Assembly (NCBI GenBank): GCA_036004405.1
Contig: DASYRM010000015.1
Coordinates: 1-64,000, forward strand
Length of the DNA: 64,000 nt
Reading direction: 5' to 3'
Source: DASYRM01 sp036004405
GTDB lineage: Bacteria > Acidobacteriota > Vicinamibacteria > Vicinamibacterales > UBA2999
The notes under the pieces were generated by a model. That model had not been told where the DNA came from. It did no database searches and saw nothing but the letters and a program-made list of their open reading frames with translations. Positions 17,693 through 25,930 of the stretch are shown piece by piece (the stretch's first letter is position 1; the number at the start of each line of letters is the position of its first letter). Position numbers and translations under genes: made by a program.

Positions 17693-17700
17693 ATTATATG
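17693..17700. promoter_or_regulatory. Shared divergent -10 box between pduO and mutY
   Basis: The two start codons are 22 bases apart. The minus strand reads TATAAT (17698-17693), 7 bases from the pduO GTG. The plus strand reads TTATAT/TATATG, 7-8 bases from the mutY ATG. Same layout as the def/NUDIX pair at 9913-9921. Confidence 0.5.
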
Positions 17701-17707
17701 GGGCCCG

Positions 17708-18445
17708 ATGCCACCCCCCTCCGTGCCCAAGCCGGCCACACGACAACTTTTCAGGCGTAGACTGTTGAGCTGGTATCGCGTCAATGGGCGATCGCTGCCG
17801 TGGCGGACGACCAGCGATCCGTACCACATCCTTGTTTCCGAAGTGATGCTGCAGCAGACCCAGGTCGATCGGGTGCTGCCGAAGTACCACGAGTGGCTCA
17901 CAAAATATCCGAGCTTCGAAGCGCTCGCGGCAGCCGACGAAGCCGACGTGAGCGCCACCTGGCGCCCGCTCGGCTACAACATCCGGCCCAAGCGTCTCCA
18001 CGCAATCGCGCGCGAGAGCGTTGAGCGCTTCGGCGGCCAGCTGCCGTCGGACCACGAAACACTGCTGTCGTTCAAGGGCATTGGTGACTACACGGCCGGC
18101 GCCATTCGCAGCTTCGCCTTCCGTCAACGGGCGGCCATCCTCGATACCAACGTCGCGCGCGTGCTGTTTCGCGTGTTCGTCGCAAAGGGCGATCCGAAGG
18201 CGCACGCGACGCGGCGTCATCTCTGGGAACTATCCGAAGCGCTGGTGCCATACAAGCACGTGTTCGACTTCAATCAGGGCCTCATGGACCTGGGCGCCAC
18301 GGTGTGCGCGCCGCGCTCGCCGCGCTGTGATGGATGCCCGATGAAAGGCTTCTGCCGCACGTCGCCGCACGCCCGCCCGAAGGGCGGGCAAGCAAACACT
18401 GCCGCGCGGCGGAGCCTCGTGAAGCGGAAGCCGAAGCGCGCGTGA
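17708..18445 (+). CDS. mutY: Adenine DNA glycosylase MutY, short form
   Basis: 245 aa. HhH-GPD glycosylase: LPWRTTSDPYHILVSEVMLQQTQV (catalytic Glu in SEVMLQQT), helix-hairpin-helix FKGIGDYTAGAI, LDTNVARV with the catalytic-type Asp, and an intact Fe-S loop C-x6-C-x2-C-x5-C (CAPRSPRCDGCPMKGFC). It ends about 20 residues later, so the NUDIX-like C-terminal domain that reads 8-oxoG (E. coli MutY is 350 aa) is missing. Part of the tail (RPKGGQ) is encoded by a GCCCG..CGGGC hairpin. The stop overlaps the GTG of a MutT-type NUDIX gene, which may supply the missing function separately. Confidence 0.88.
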   Translation: MPPPSVPKPATRQLFRRRLLSWYRVNGRSLPWRTTSDPYHILVSEVMLQQTQVDRVLPKYHEWLTKYPSFEALAAADEADVSATWRPLGYNIRPKRLHAIARESVERFGGQLPSDHETLLSFKGIGDYTAGAIRSFAFRQRAAILDTNVARVLFRVFVAKGDPKAHATRRHLWELSEALVPYKHVFDFNQGLMDLGATVCAPRSPRCDGCPMKGFCRTSPHARPKGGQANTAARRSLVKRKPKRA

Positions 18446-18831
18446 CCACCGGCACGCTGCACGTCGTTGCGGCCGTGATCGAACGCGACGGCTGCTTTCT
18501 CGTGACGCGGCGGCAGGCGGGCGTACACCTGGCGGGTCTGTGGGAGTTTCCTGGCGGTAAGGTGGCGCCCGGCGAAAGCCACGAAGACGCCCTGCGCCGC
18601 GAGATGCTGGAAGAGCTGAATACCGACGTCGCGGTGCGGTCCGTGGTCACCACCGCCGCCCACGCCTACGACGACCGTCACGTCACGCTGCACTTCTACG
18701 AGTGCGAGCTTACCGGCACGCCGCGGCCGCTGCTGGGGCAGGAGATGCGGTGGGTACCGCGGTCGGAACTGCGTGGGCTGGGGTTCCCGCCCGCGGATGA
18801 AGAGCTGATCGCGCTGCTGACTGGAGCCTGA
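18442..18831 (+). CDS. mutT: MutT-type NUDIX hydrolase
   Basis: 129 aa from GTG 18442, overlapping the mutY stop (GTGA). NUDIX box GGKVAPGESHEDALRREMLEEL, preceded by LAGLWEFPGGK, which is the MutT/8-oxo-dGTP diphosphatase arrangement. It likely hydrolyses 8-oxo-dGTP or a related damaged nucleotide. Coupling with mutY fits one GO-repair unit. Exact substrate not proven. Confidence 0.82.
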   Translation: MTTGTLHVVAAVIERDGCFLVTRRQAGVHLAGLWEFPGGKVAPGESHEDALRREMLEELNTDVAVRSVVTTAAHAYDDRHVTLHFYECELTGTPRPLLGQEMRWVPRSELRGLGFPPADEELIALLTGA

Positions 18832-18833
18832 CG

Positions 18834-18912
18834 CGCCGCCTAAAGGCCGCCCCTACGTACTTGACGGGCCGCTGGAGCTTGACGGGCCGCCTGAAGGCGG
18901 CCCCTACGTACG
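18834..18912. repeat. Cluster of three family-1 palindromes
   Basis: Two degenerate copies (18834-18853 and about 18865-18880) and one perfect copy, GGGCCGCCT-GA-AGGCGGCCC at 18884-18903, followed by CCTACGTACGAAG. It fills the gap between convergent mutT and ygfZ. The ygfZ TAG stop (18904-18906) is the CTA of the flank. Confidence 0.75.
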
Positions 18913-19893
18913 AAGGGGCTCGACTGTAACGGTCGCCGTAACGCGGCCTGCGGGCCTGTCGACCGACAGGCGCGCGCCAGCCACCGCGAGATCCCGGTGC
19001 ACGTAGGCGAGCGCGATCGGGCCCGACGCCGGCGACACCGCAACGCTGGTCACGAAGCCCACCTCGCGGTCGCCGTCCACGATCTTGGCGCGTGCTTCCA
19101 CCCCCTCGCCGTCGAGCTTCAGCGTGACCAGCCTTCGCGCCACGCGTCCGTGCCCGCGGTGCAGCACGCGGATGATCACCTCCTGGCCGACGTAGCACCC
19201 CTTGGTGGTCGAAATCGCGCGCGTGTCGATGCCGGCCTCGAGCGGGATGGTGTCGGCAGTCATGTCGGCGCCGAAGATCGGGTAGCCGGCTTCGATGCGC
19301 GCGGCCTCAATGGCTTCCGGCGCCACGTGCCGTGCACCGGCCGCTTCCAACGCGGCAGCGAGGGCGGCGCGATTGACAGCGCTGAGATACGCGCAATACC
19401 CCGGAACGCCCAGCTGGTCGATCCGGGCGACCACGAGCGACTCGCCCGCAAACCCGACGTGCGCGTGGTGGTACTGCCCCCATTCCCCAAGCCCGGCGAT
19501 GCCGTCGAGCGACCGTTCGAGGGCGGATGCGGCTCCGGGCCCGTGTACCCACACGGTGGTCAGCGCGCCGGCGAGCGAGCCGAGCTTCACGTCTTCCGAG
19601 AACAGAAACTGCTCGAGCCGGGACGCGGTGGCCTCCGCCTGGGCGGCGGGCACGTCGAGCAGCATCATCCCGTCCGACTCGAGCACGTGCATGTCGGTGA
19701 GCATGCGCCCCTGCGGCGTGAGCCACGCGGCGTAGCACCCCTCGCCAGGCTTCAGCGCCTGGATGTCGTTGGTCAGCAGCCCCTGAAGGAAGGAGGCGCG
19801 GTCGTGGCCCGCCACCGCCAGCTGAAGTGTCGGGGCAATCTCCCCAATTGCCGCCCCGTCAACGATTTGCCGGTAATCCTCTGCTATGCCCAT
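18904..19893 (-). CDS. ygfZ: tRNA-modifying/Fe-S assembly protein YgfZ (GcvT fold)
   Basis: 329 aa from ATG 19893. The GcvT-like fold carries the diagnostic KGCYVGQE motif (231-238) and FLQGLLTNDIQALKPGEGCYAAWLTPQGR near the N-terminus. YgfZ is a folate-binding protein that supports Fe-S enzymes such as MiaB. An in-frame ATG 15 codons earlier would overlap the divergent gene and is less likely. The last residues (RT) and stop come from the palindrome flank CGTACGTAG. It is divergent from the secreted hydrolase at 19925, 31 bp away. Confidence 0.88.
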   Translation of the reverse strand: MGIAEDYRQIVDGAAIGEIAPTLQLAVAGHDRASFLQGLLTNDIQALKPGEGCYAAWLTPQGRMLTDMHVLESDGMMLLDVPAAQAEATASRLEQFLFSEDVKLGSLAGALTTVWVHGPGAASALERSLDGIAGLGEWGQYHHAHVGFAGESLVVARIDQLGVPGYCAYLSAVNRAALAAALEAAGARHVAPEAIEAARIEAGYPIFGADMTADTIPLEAGIDTRAISTTKGCYVGQEVIIRVLHRGHGRVARRLVTLKLDGEGVEARAKIVDGDREVGFVTSVAVSPASGPIALAYVHRDLAVAGARLSVDRPAGRVTATVTVEPLRT

Positions 19894-19924
19894 TGGTTCG
19901 GAGCCGTCTGATACGATCGGCTCG

Positions 19925-21589
19925 ATGTTCGTACGCAATTGTACTTGGGCGTTTCTGCTGGTGCTGGTGGCCGCGGCAGCCCAGGCGCAGGAGCCGGCGG
20001 GGCCGCCGTCCCGCGGCTACACCATCTTCCTCAGGGGCACGCCGATCGGCCGGGAGGACGTGAGCATACGAACCGACGCCAGCGGCACGTCGATCGCCAG
20101 CCAGGGTCGCATGTCGGTGCCCTCGAGCATCACGACGCGACACGTCGAGGTGAAATACGGCCCCGACTGGACCCCGCTCTCCTTCGCCCTCGACGCAACC
20201 GTGAACGGCGGGGACGTGACGGCCACGTCCACCTTCACCAACAACGTCGCGCGGACCAACGGCACGCAGACCGGCTCGCCCTATTCGCGCGAGCACGCCA
20301 TCTCGCCGCAGACCGTCGTGCTGCTCCCGAGCTCGTTCTTCGGAGCCTTCGAGGCCGTGAGCCGCCGGTTCGTCAACGCGCCTCAGGGCACCGAACTGCG
20401 CGCGTACGTGGTGCCGCAGGCCGTGACCTCGGTCAAGCTGCTCGCCAGCGTGTCCGAGCGCATCCAGGTGGGCAAGGACTTCTTCGATGTCGTGCACTTC
20501 GAAGCGGTGTGGCAGATTCCGGGCACGGGCGACCTGGGCCTCAGCATCACCGCGATGAAGGACGGCAGCCTGGTGCGGTTCACCGTGCCGTCGCAGGGGC
20601 TCGACGTGATCCGCGCCGACGTCGCCGCTTCCACCTCGCGCACCCAGGTCTTTTCGAACCCGGGTGACGAGGCGGTGCTGATTCCCGCGCTCGGCTTCAA
20701 CATCGGGGCCACGGTGACGCGCTCGCAGACCGCCGCGGCCGGCACGCGCCTCCCGGCGGTCATCCTTCTCGCCGGCGCCGGCATCAACGACCGCGACGGG
20801 ATGGCACATGGAGTGCCGACGATCGGACAGCTCGCTGGCGCCATGGCCAAGGCCGGCTACCTGGTCGTGCGATACGACAAGCGCGGGTTCGGTCAGAGCG
20901 GCGGCCGCTCCGAGTCGTCCACGCTCGCGGATCAGGCCGAGGACGTGCGCTCGGTGGTCCGCTGGCTCAACGAACGGAAGGACGTGGATCCGAAGCGCAT
21001 TGCGGTCGTCGGCCACAGCGAAGGCGCGTGGGTGGCACTGTTGGCAGGGGCCAAGGAACGGAAGCTCGCGGCCGTGGCGTCGCTGGCGGGCGCCGGAAGC
21101 ACCGGCGCCGAGCTCGTCCTCGACCAGCAGCAGAAGGCGCTCGAGCAGTCGACGCTGTCGCCGCAGGACCGCGCCTCGCGGGTGGCGCTGCAGAAGCAGA
21201 TCCATGCGGCCGTGCTCTCGGGCAAGGGATGGGAGGGCGTGCCGGCAAACGTTCGCAAGGAGGCCGACACGCCCTGGATGCAGAGCGTGCTCACGTTCGA
21301 CCCGGCCCGAACCCTCGAGGACGTCCGGCAGCCGCTGCTCTTCGTGCACGGCGCGCTCGATCACGAAGTCGAACCGTCCAACGCGGAACGGCTCGCCGAG
21401 ATGGCGCGCAAGGACAGCAAGAGCAAATCGGTGGAGCTGGTGGTGGTGCGCGGCGTGAACCACCTGCTCACGCCCGCCGTCACCGGCGAAGTGCGCGAGT
21501 ACGCCAGCCTCGACGATCGCACCGTCAGCAAGGACGTGGCGGAAGCATTGAACGTCTGGCTGGCCAAGACGTTCGCGGCCGTCCGCTGA
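19925..21589 (+). CDS. Secreted alpha/beta-hydrolase (dienelactone-hydrolase/S9-like)
   Basis: 554 aa from ATG 19925; signal peptide FLLVLVAAAAQAQ. N-terminal ~260 residues are beta-rich (FLRGTPIGREDVSI, repeated TATSTFTN), a domain often found before such hydrolases and of unknown role. The C-terminal ~300 residues are an alpha/beta hydrolase: VILLAGAGINDRDG, VRYDKRGFGQSGGR, nucleophile GHSEGA, LFVHGALDHEV with an Asp, and VNHLLTP with the His. Probably periplasmic; peptide- or ester-hydrolysing. A TACGAT box lies 7 bases before the ATG. Substrate unknown. Confidence 0.78.
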   Translation: MFVRNCTWAFLLVLVAAAAQAQEPAGPPSRGYTIFLRGTPIGREDVSIRTDASGTSIASQGRMSVPSSITTRHVEVKYGPDWTPLSFALDATVNGGDVTATSTFTNNVARTNGTQTGSPYSREHAISPQTVVLLPSSFFGAFEAVSRRFVNAPQGTELRAYVVPQAVTSVKLLASVSERIQVGKDFFDVVHFEAVWQIPGTGDLGLSITAMKDGSLVRFTVPSQGLDVIRADVAASTSRTQVFSNPGDEAVLIPALGFNIGATVTRSQTAAAGTRLPAVILLAGAGINDRDGMAHGVPTIGQLAGAMAKAGYLVVRYDKRGFGQSGGRSESSTLADQAEDVRSVVRWLNERKDVDPKRIAVVGHSEGAWVALLAGAKERKLAAVASLAGAGSTGAELVLDQQQKALEQSTLSPQDRASRVALQKQIHAAVLSGKGWEGVPANVRKEADTPWMQSVLTFDPARTLEDVRQPLLFVHGALDHEVEPSNAERLAEMARKDSKSKSVELVVVRGVNHLLTPAVTGEVREYASLDDRTVSKDVAEALNVWLAKTFAAVR

Positions 21590-21612
21590 CGGCCTCCTCA
21601 CCCGAAACTGCG

Positions 21613-22428
21613 ATGAGCGAGCCCCGAGTGCGCGTCCCCGACCTCCGCGAGAAGAAGCGGCGCGGCGAGAAGATTGCCGTGCTCACGGCATACGACGCCA
21701 CCATGGCGCGGCTGCTCGACGGAGCCGGCGTGGACGTCCTGCTCGTCGGCGATTCGGTTGGGGTTGTGGTGCTGGGCTACGAGCACACGCTGACGGTCAC
21801 GCTCGACGAGATGCTGCACCATACGCGCGCGGTCGCCCGCGGCGCGACCCGGGCGCTGGTCGTGGCCGACATGCCGTTCATGACCTACCAGGTCAGCGTG
21901 GAAGAAGCGGTGCGCAACGCCGGTCTGCTGCTTCAGGCCGGAGCGGCGGCGGTGAAGGTCGAAGGCGGACCCGCCATTGCTGGAGCCGTCCGGCGCATGG
22001 TTGAAGTCGGCATCCCGGTGATGGGGCATCTGGGGCTGCAGCCGCAGTCGGTTCATCAGCTCGGCGGCTACAAGCGCCAGGCGATGCAGCGCGAAGAGAT
22101 CGAGACGCTGGTCGAAGACGCGCACGCGCTCGAGCGGGCGGGGGTGTTTGCCATCGTCCTCGAAGCGGTGGGCCACGACGCGGCGCGGCAGGTCACCGCC
22201 GCGGTGTCGGTGCCTACCATCGGCATTGGCGCCGGACCCGATTGCGACGGCCAGGTGCTGGTGAGCCACGACATGCTCGGGCTCTTCGACGGGCACATCC
22301 CGTCGTTCGTCAAGCAGTACGCCCACCTCGCCGAAGAGGTTGCCCGCGCGGCGCGCGCCTACGCCGACGACGTACGCGCCGGCCGCTTTCCCGAAGCCGC
22401 GCGCCCGCTCGAAACCCGGCGTTCCTGA
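21613..22428 (+). CDS. panB: 3-methyl-2-oxobutanoate hydroxymethyltransferase
   Basis: 271 aa from ATG 21613. KetoPantoate hydroxymethyltransferase TIM barrel: VLTAYDATMARLLD, VGDSVGVVVLGY (metal-binding GDS), VVADMPFMTYQ, VKVEGG, GHLGLQPQSVH and IGIGAGPDCDGQVLV. First committed step of pantothenate synthesis, using methylene-THF. Followed by panC 17 bases later on the same strand; an operon is likely. Confidence 0.95.
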   Translation: MSEPRVRVPDLREKKRRGEKIAVLTAYDATMARLLDGAGVDVLLVGDSVGVVVLGYEHTLTVTLDEMLHHTRAVARGATRALVVADMPFMTYQVSVEEAVRNAGLLLQAGAAAVKVEGGPAIAGAVRRMVEVGIPVMGHLGLQPQSVHQLGGYKRQAMQREEIETLVEDAHALERAGVFAIVLEAVGHDAARQVTAAVSVPTIGIGAGPDCDGQVLVSHDMLGLFDGHIPSFVKQYAHLAEEVARAARAYADDVRAGRFPEAARPLETRRS

Positions 22429-22445
22429 CACGACCGAGAGGACGG

Positions 22446-23300
22446 ATGCCACTGCGCGTGGTCCGCACCACCGAGGAGGTACGCGCGTCGCTGGCGGCGC
22501 GGCGCGGCCCCGGCGCCGTCGGTCTGGTGCCGACGATGGGAGCGCTCCACGCAGGCCACGCGCGGCTCATCGAGCGCGCGCGCGCCGAGTGTGCCACGGT
22601 GGTGGTGAGCATCTTCGTCAACCCGCTGCAGTTCGATCGCGCCGACGACCTGGCACGCTACCCCCGCCCGCTTCAGGCCGACCTCTCGCTCTGCGAGCGG
22701 TTGGGCGCGGACCTGGTGTTCGCGCCGGCGCCCGAGGAGATCTACCCGGAGCCGCCCGACGTCACCGTGCAGGTCGGACACACCGCCGAGCAGCTGTGCG
22801 GCGCGTTCCGCCCAGGTCACTTCAACGGCGTGGCGACGGTGGTCCTGAAGCTGTTCAACCTGGTGCAACCAGACGTGGCCTACTTCGGCGAGAAGGACGC
22901 GCAGCAGCTGGCGATCATCAGGCGGATGGTGGCTGACTTGAACGTCCCGGTGAGGATTGCGCCGGTGCCGACCGTCCGCGAAGGCGACGGGCTGGCCTTG
23001 AGCTCGCGCAATCAGCACCTGAATGCAGTGGAGCGCGGGCTGGCGCCGGCGCTCTTCCGGGCGCTCACCGTGGCGCAACAGGCCGTGGCGGCGGGGGCTG
23101 ACGACGCGGAAACCGTGAAGCGCGGCGCCGCGGTGACGATTCCCGCCGACGACCGCCTGCGGCTGGAGTACCTGGAACTCGTCGATCCACGGACGTTTCA
23201 ACCCGTGCAGCGCATCACCGGGCCGGTCGTTGCCGCTGGCGCGCTGTGGGTGGGCGCCACCAGGCTCATCGACAACGTTCTCTGCACGCCGCCCGCATAA
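22446..23300 (+). CDS. panC: Pantoate-beta-alanine ligase
   Basis: 284 aa from ATG 22446. PTMGALHAGHARLI is the HIGH-like nucleotide-binding motif; VSIFVNPLQFDRADD, FRPGHFNGVATVVLKLFN and FGEKDAQQL are panC signatures, and LSSRNQHL is the KMSKS-like region. It makes pantothenate from pantoate and beta-alanine with ATP. In operon with panB. Its TAA stop is part of a CATAAT box 6 bases before the next gene. Confidence 0.95.
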   Translation: MPLRVVRTTEEVRASLAARRGPGAVGLVPTMGALHAGHARLIERARAECATVVVSIFVNPLQFDRADDLARYPRPLQADLSLCERLGADLVFAPAPEEIYPEPPDVTVQVGHTAEQLCGAFRPGHFNGVATVVLKLFNLVQPDVAYFGEKDAQQLAIIRRMVADLNVPVRIAPVPTVREGDGLALSSRNQHLNAVERGLAPALFRALTVAQQAVAAGADDAETVKRGAAVTIPADDRLRLEYLELVDPRTFQPVQRITGPVVAAGALWVGATRLIDNVLCTPPA

Positions 23301-23307
23301 TACGGAC

Positions 23308-24516
23308 ATGAGCGAGGCTCAGCCCGGAACCGACGAGCGTGTAGGCTTCGCCTCGCTGAGGCAGCGTCTACTGGCCCGCCCTTCGGGCGGGCGGGCCCGC
23401 CTGCTGATCGCCACGGGAGCCCTGGCGCTTGCCGCCACCGCGGGCGTGCGTACGTGGGGGCTGCCTTCAGGTGGCCCGTCTCAGACGGTCGCATCCCGTG
23501 CCGCGCTCGTGAACCGCGGCATTACTCAAGTGCCCGGGATACGCGTCGGGCACTTCACGCTGACCGAACGGCCGACCGGTTGCACGGTGGTGCTCGTGGA
23601 CGGCGAGGGCGCCGTGGGCGGTGTGTCGCAGCGGGGCGGCGCTCCGGGCACGCGCGAGACGGACCTGCTCGACCCGTTGAACATGGTCGATCGCGTCAAC
23701 GCGGTGGTGCTGTCGGGCGGCAGCGCGTATGGCCTCGACGCCGCGCAGGGGGCCGTGAAGTATCTCGAAGAGCGCCGCATCGGCTGGAACGTCGGCGCCG
23801 CGGGCGTGGTGCCGATCGTGCCGGCGGCGATCCTGTTCGATCTCGGGTTCGGCGGCGACCCGAAGATCCGGCCGACGGCAGACTGCGGCTACAAGGCGGC
23901 GACCGCCGCGTCGAACGGCGCGGTGCCCGAGGGCAACGTCGGCGCGGGCGCCGGCGCCACCGTCGGCAAGATGGGCGGGGCGGGCCGGGCGATGAAAGGC
24001 GGGCTTGGCTCGGCGAGCATCGCGCTGCCGAGCGGTCTCATCGTCGGCGCCATCGCCGCGGTCAACGCCGCGGGCGACGTCATCGATCCCGCAACCGGGA
24101 AAGTGGTGGCCGGCGTTCGCACCGAGGACGGCAAGGGGCTCGCCGACGTGCGCACACTGATTCGCTCCGGCGTCATCGGCCGTTCGTCGGCCGGGCCGCG
24201 GGCAGGCGGCAACACCACGATTGCCGTGGTGGCCACGAACGCGAAACTGTCAAAGGCGGCCATGAGTCGCATCGCGCTGATGGCCGACGACGCCCTGGCC
24301 CGCTCCATCAACCCCTCGCACACGACCGGCGACGGCGACACCGTGTTCGCGCTCGCCACCAACCGGTGGACCGGTGAAGTAAACGTGTCGATTGTCGGCG
24401 CGCTGGCCGCCGACGTCCTGGCCGAAGCGATCGTGCGCGCGGTGTCCACTGCCGAACCGCTCGGCGGCCTCCCCTCGGCGCGGGCGCTCGGCACCGCGCC
24501 GGCGCGCGTCAGATAG
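23308..24516 (+). CDS. P1 family peptidase (DmpA/S58-like), repeat-derived N-terminus
   Basis: 402 aa. Core matches P1/DmpA Ntn-hydrolases: GITQVPGIRVGH, GGVSQRGGAPGTRETDLL, VNAVVLSGGSAYGLDAA, and AGGNTTIAVVATN with the self-cleaving nucleophile site at Gly-Asn-Thr-Thr. An aminopeptidase acting on D- or beta-peptides is typical. The first ~60 residues are atypical: they include a short hydrophobic segment (LLIATGALALAATAGV) and two stretches (RVGFASLRQRLLARPSGG and RTWGLPSGG) encoded by palindromic repeats of the families found between genes. Likely membrane-anchored or exported. Confidence 0.8.
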   Translation: MSEAQPGTDERVGFASLRQRLLARPSGGRARLLIATGALALAATAGVRTWGLPSGGPSQTVASRAALVNRGITQVPGIRVGHFTLTERPTGCTVVLVDGEGAVGGVSQRGGAPGTRETDLLDPLNMVDRVNAVVLSGGSAYGLDAAQGAVKYLEERRIGWNVGAAGVVPIVPAAILFDLGFGGDPKIRPTADCGYKAATAASNGAVPEGNVGAGAGATVGKMGGAGRAMKGGLGSASIALPSGLIVGAIAAVNAAGDVIDPATGKVVAGVRTEDGKGLADVRTLIRSGVIGRSSAGPRAGGNTTIAVVATNAKLSKAAMSRIALMADDALARSINPSHTTGDGDTVFALATNRWTGEVNVSIVGALAADVLAEAIVRAVSTAEPLGGLPSARALGTAPARVR

Positions 24517-24535
24517 CGCGTCTGGCCAAACGCGC

Positions 24536-25930
24536 GTGAGCCCGCATCTCGCCCTCATCGCGATCTATTCGGTCGCGGTCGTCGGGTTCGGCCTGTGGAC
24601 GTCGCGTTATGTGCGCGGCAGCAGCGATTTCTTCGTGGCTGGGCGCAGCCTCGGTCCCGGTCTCATCTTCTCGTCCATGCTGGCGGCCAACATCGGCGCC
24701 GGCGCGACGGTCAACGCCGCCGGCCTCGCCTATCGCGACGGCCTGAGCGCGTGGTGGTGGAGCGGGTCGGCGGGGCTGGCGTCGTTCGCCCTCGCTTTCT
24801 GGGTGGGGCCGCGCCTCTGGGCGCTGGCCAAGGAGCACAACTTCTACACGACCGGCGACTTCCTCGAGCATCGCTACGGCCCGGCCGTGCGCGGCATCGT
24901 GTCGGTGCTGGTGACGTTCGGCTGTCTCTGGATCCTGGCGGCGCAGCTGATGGCCGGCGCCGCAATCCTCAACGTGCTCACCGGCGCGCCGCGCTGGCTT
25001 GGTTCGTTGATCGGCGGCGGCATCATGACCGTGTACTTCGCGGCTGGCGGGCTGCTCGGCACGTCGCTCGTGAACACCTTCCAGCTGCTGGTCATGCTCG
25101 GCGGGTTCGCCGTCGCGCTGCCGGTCGTCATCGGGCACGTGGGCGGGCTCGGAGCCTTTGCGGCCTCGTCGCTGCCGGCGACGTTCGACGACATCACCTA
25201 CTCGGCCGGACCCGGCTCGGGTTGGACCTTCCTGGCGCTCACGGGCCCGGCCTTCGTGATCTCGCCAGGGTTGATCCAGAAGTCGTACGGCGCCGCCAGC
25301 GCGCGCGCGCTCAAGCTCGGGATCGGCCTGAACGCCGTGGGGCTGCTGCTCTTCGCGTTCGTGCCGGTGCTGCTGGGCATGTCGGGCCGCGTGGCGCTGC
25401 CTCCGCAGGCCAGCCCGGATCTGGTGCTGCCGGCGGTGCTGCAGCTGCTCCTGCCGACGTGGCTCGGCGCGCTCGCGCTCGCCGCGGTGTTCTCCACCGA
25501 GGTGGACACGAGCGACGCCATCCTCTTCATGATCTCCACGTCGATGTCCAAGGACATCTTCAAGCGCTATCTGAAACCGGAGGCCAGCGACGCCGAGCTG
25601 CTGCGCGTGGCGAGGATCTCCGCGGTCGTCGGCGGCACGCTGGGCGTGCTGCTCTCGATCTACTTGAGCGCCATCGTCCAGGCGATGACCGTGTTCTATT
25701 CGCTCCTCGGCGTCAGCCTGTTCGTGCCCGTGCTGGGCGGGCTCTACTCGCGGCGCGCCGGGCAGCCCGAGGCGCTGGGCTCCATCGCGGCCGGCGTGCT
25801 GACGCTGCTCGTGGTACGCTTCTGGGTTGCCGGCCGCTACCCCTGGCTCGACCCGACGTTGACCGGGCTCGTAGCCGCCGCCGTGGTTTACTTCGGAATT
25901 CTGCTGGTTCGGAGACCGCGCACCGTATGA
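24536..25930 (+). CDS. Sodium:solute symporter (SSS family)
   Basis: 464 aa from GTG 24536 with about 12-13 hydrophobic segments. Family signs: DFFVAGRSLGPG near the N-terminus, NIGAGATVNAAGLAYRDG, FTTGDFLEHRYGP-type segment (FYTTGDFLEHRYGPAVRG), and a GGLLGTSLVNTFQ loop. Moves an organic solute with Na+ across the inner membrane. The stop overlaps the ATG of the dehydrogenase (ATGA), so a link to uptake of malate, tartrate or a related hydroxy acid is plausible but inferred from position only. Confidence 0.82.
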   Translation: MSPHLALIAIYSVAVVGFGLWTSRYVRGSSDFFVAGRSLGPGLIFSSMLAANIGAGATVNAAGLAYRDGLSAWWWSGSAGLASFALAFWVGPRLWALAKEHNFYTTGDFLEHRYGPAVRGIVSVLVTFGCLWILAAQLMAGAAILNVLTGAPRWLGSLIGGGIMTVYFAAGGLLGTSLVNTFQLLVMLGGFAVALPVVIGHVGGLGAFAASSLPATFDDITYSAGPGSGWTFLALTGPAFVISPGLIQKSYGAASARALKLGIGLNAVGLLLFAFVPVLLGMSGRVALPPQASPDLVLPAVLQLLLPTWLGALALAAVFSTEVDTSDAILFMISTSMSKDIFKRYLKPEASDAELLRVARISAVVGGTLGVLLSIYLSAIVQAMTVFYSLLGVSLFVPVLGGLYSRRAGQPEALGSIAAGVLTLLVVRFWVAGRYPWLDPTLTGLVAAAVVYFGILLVRRPRTV

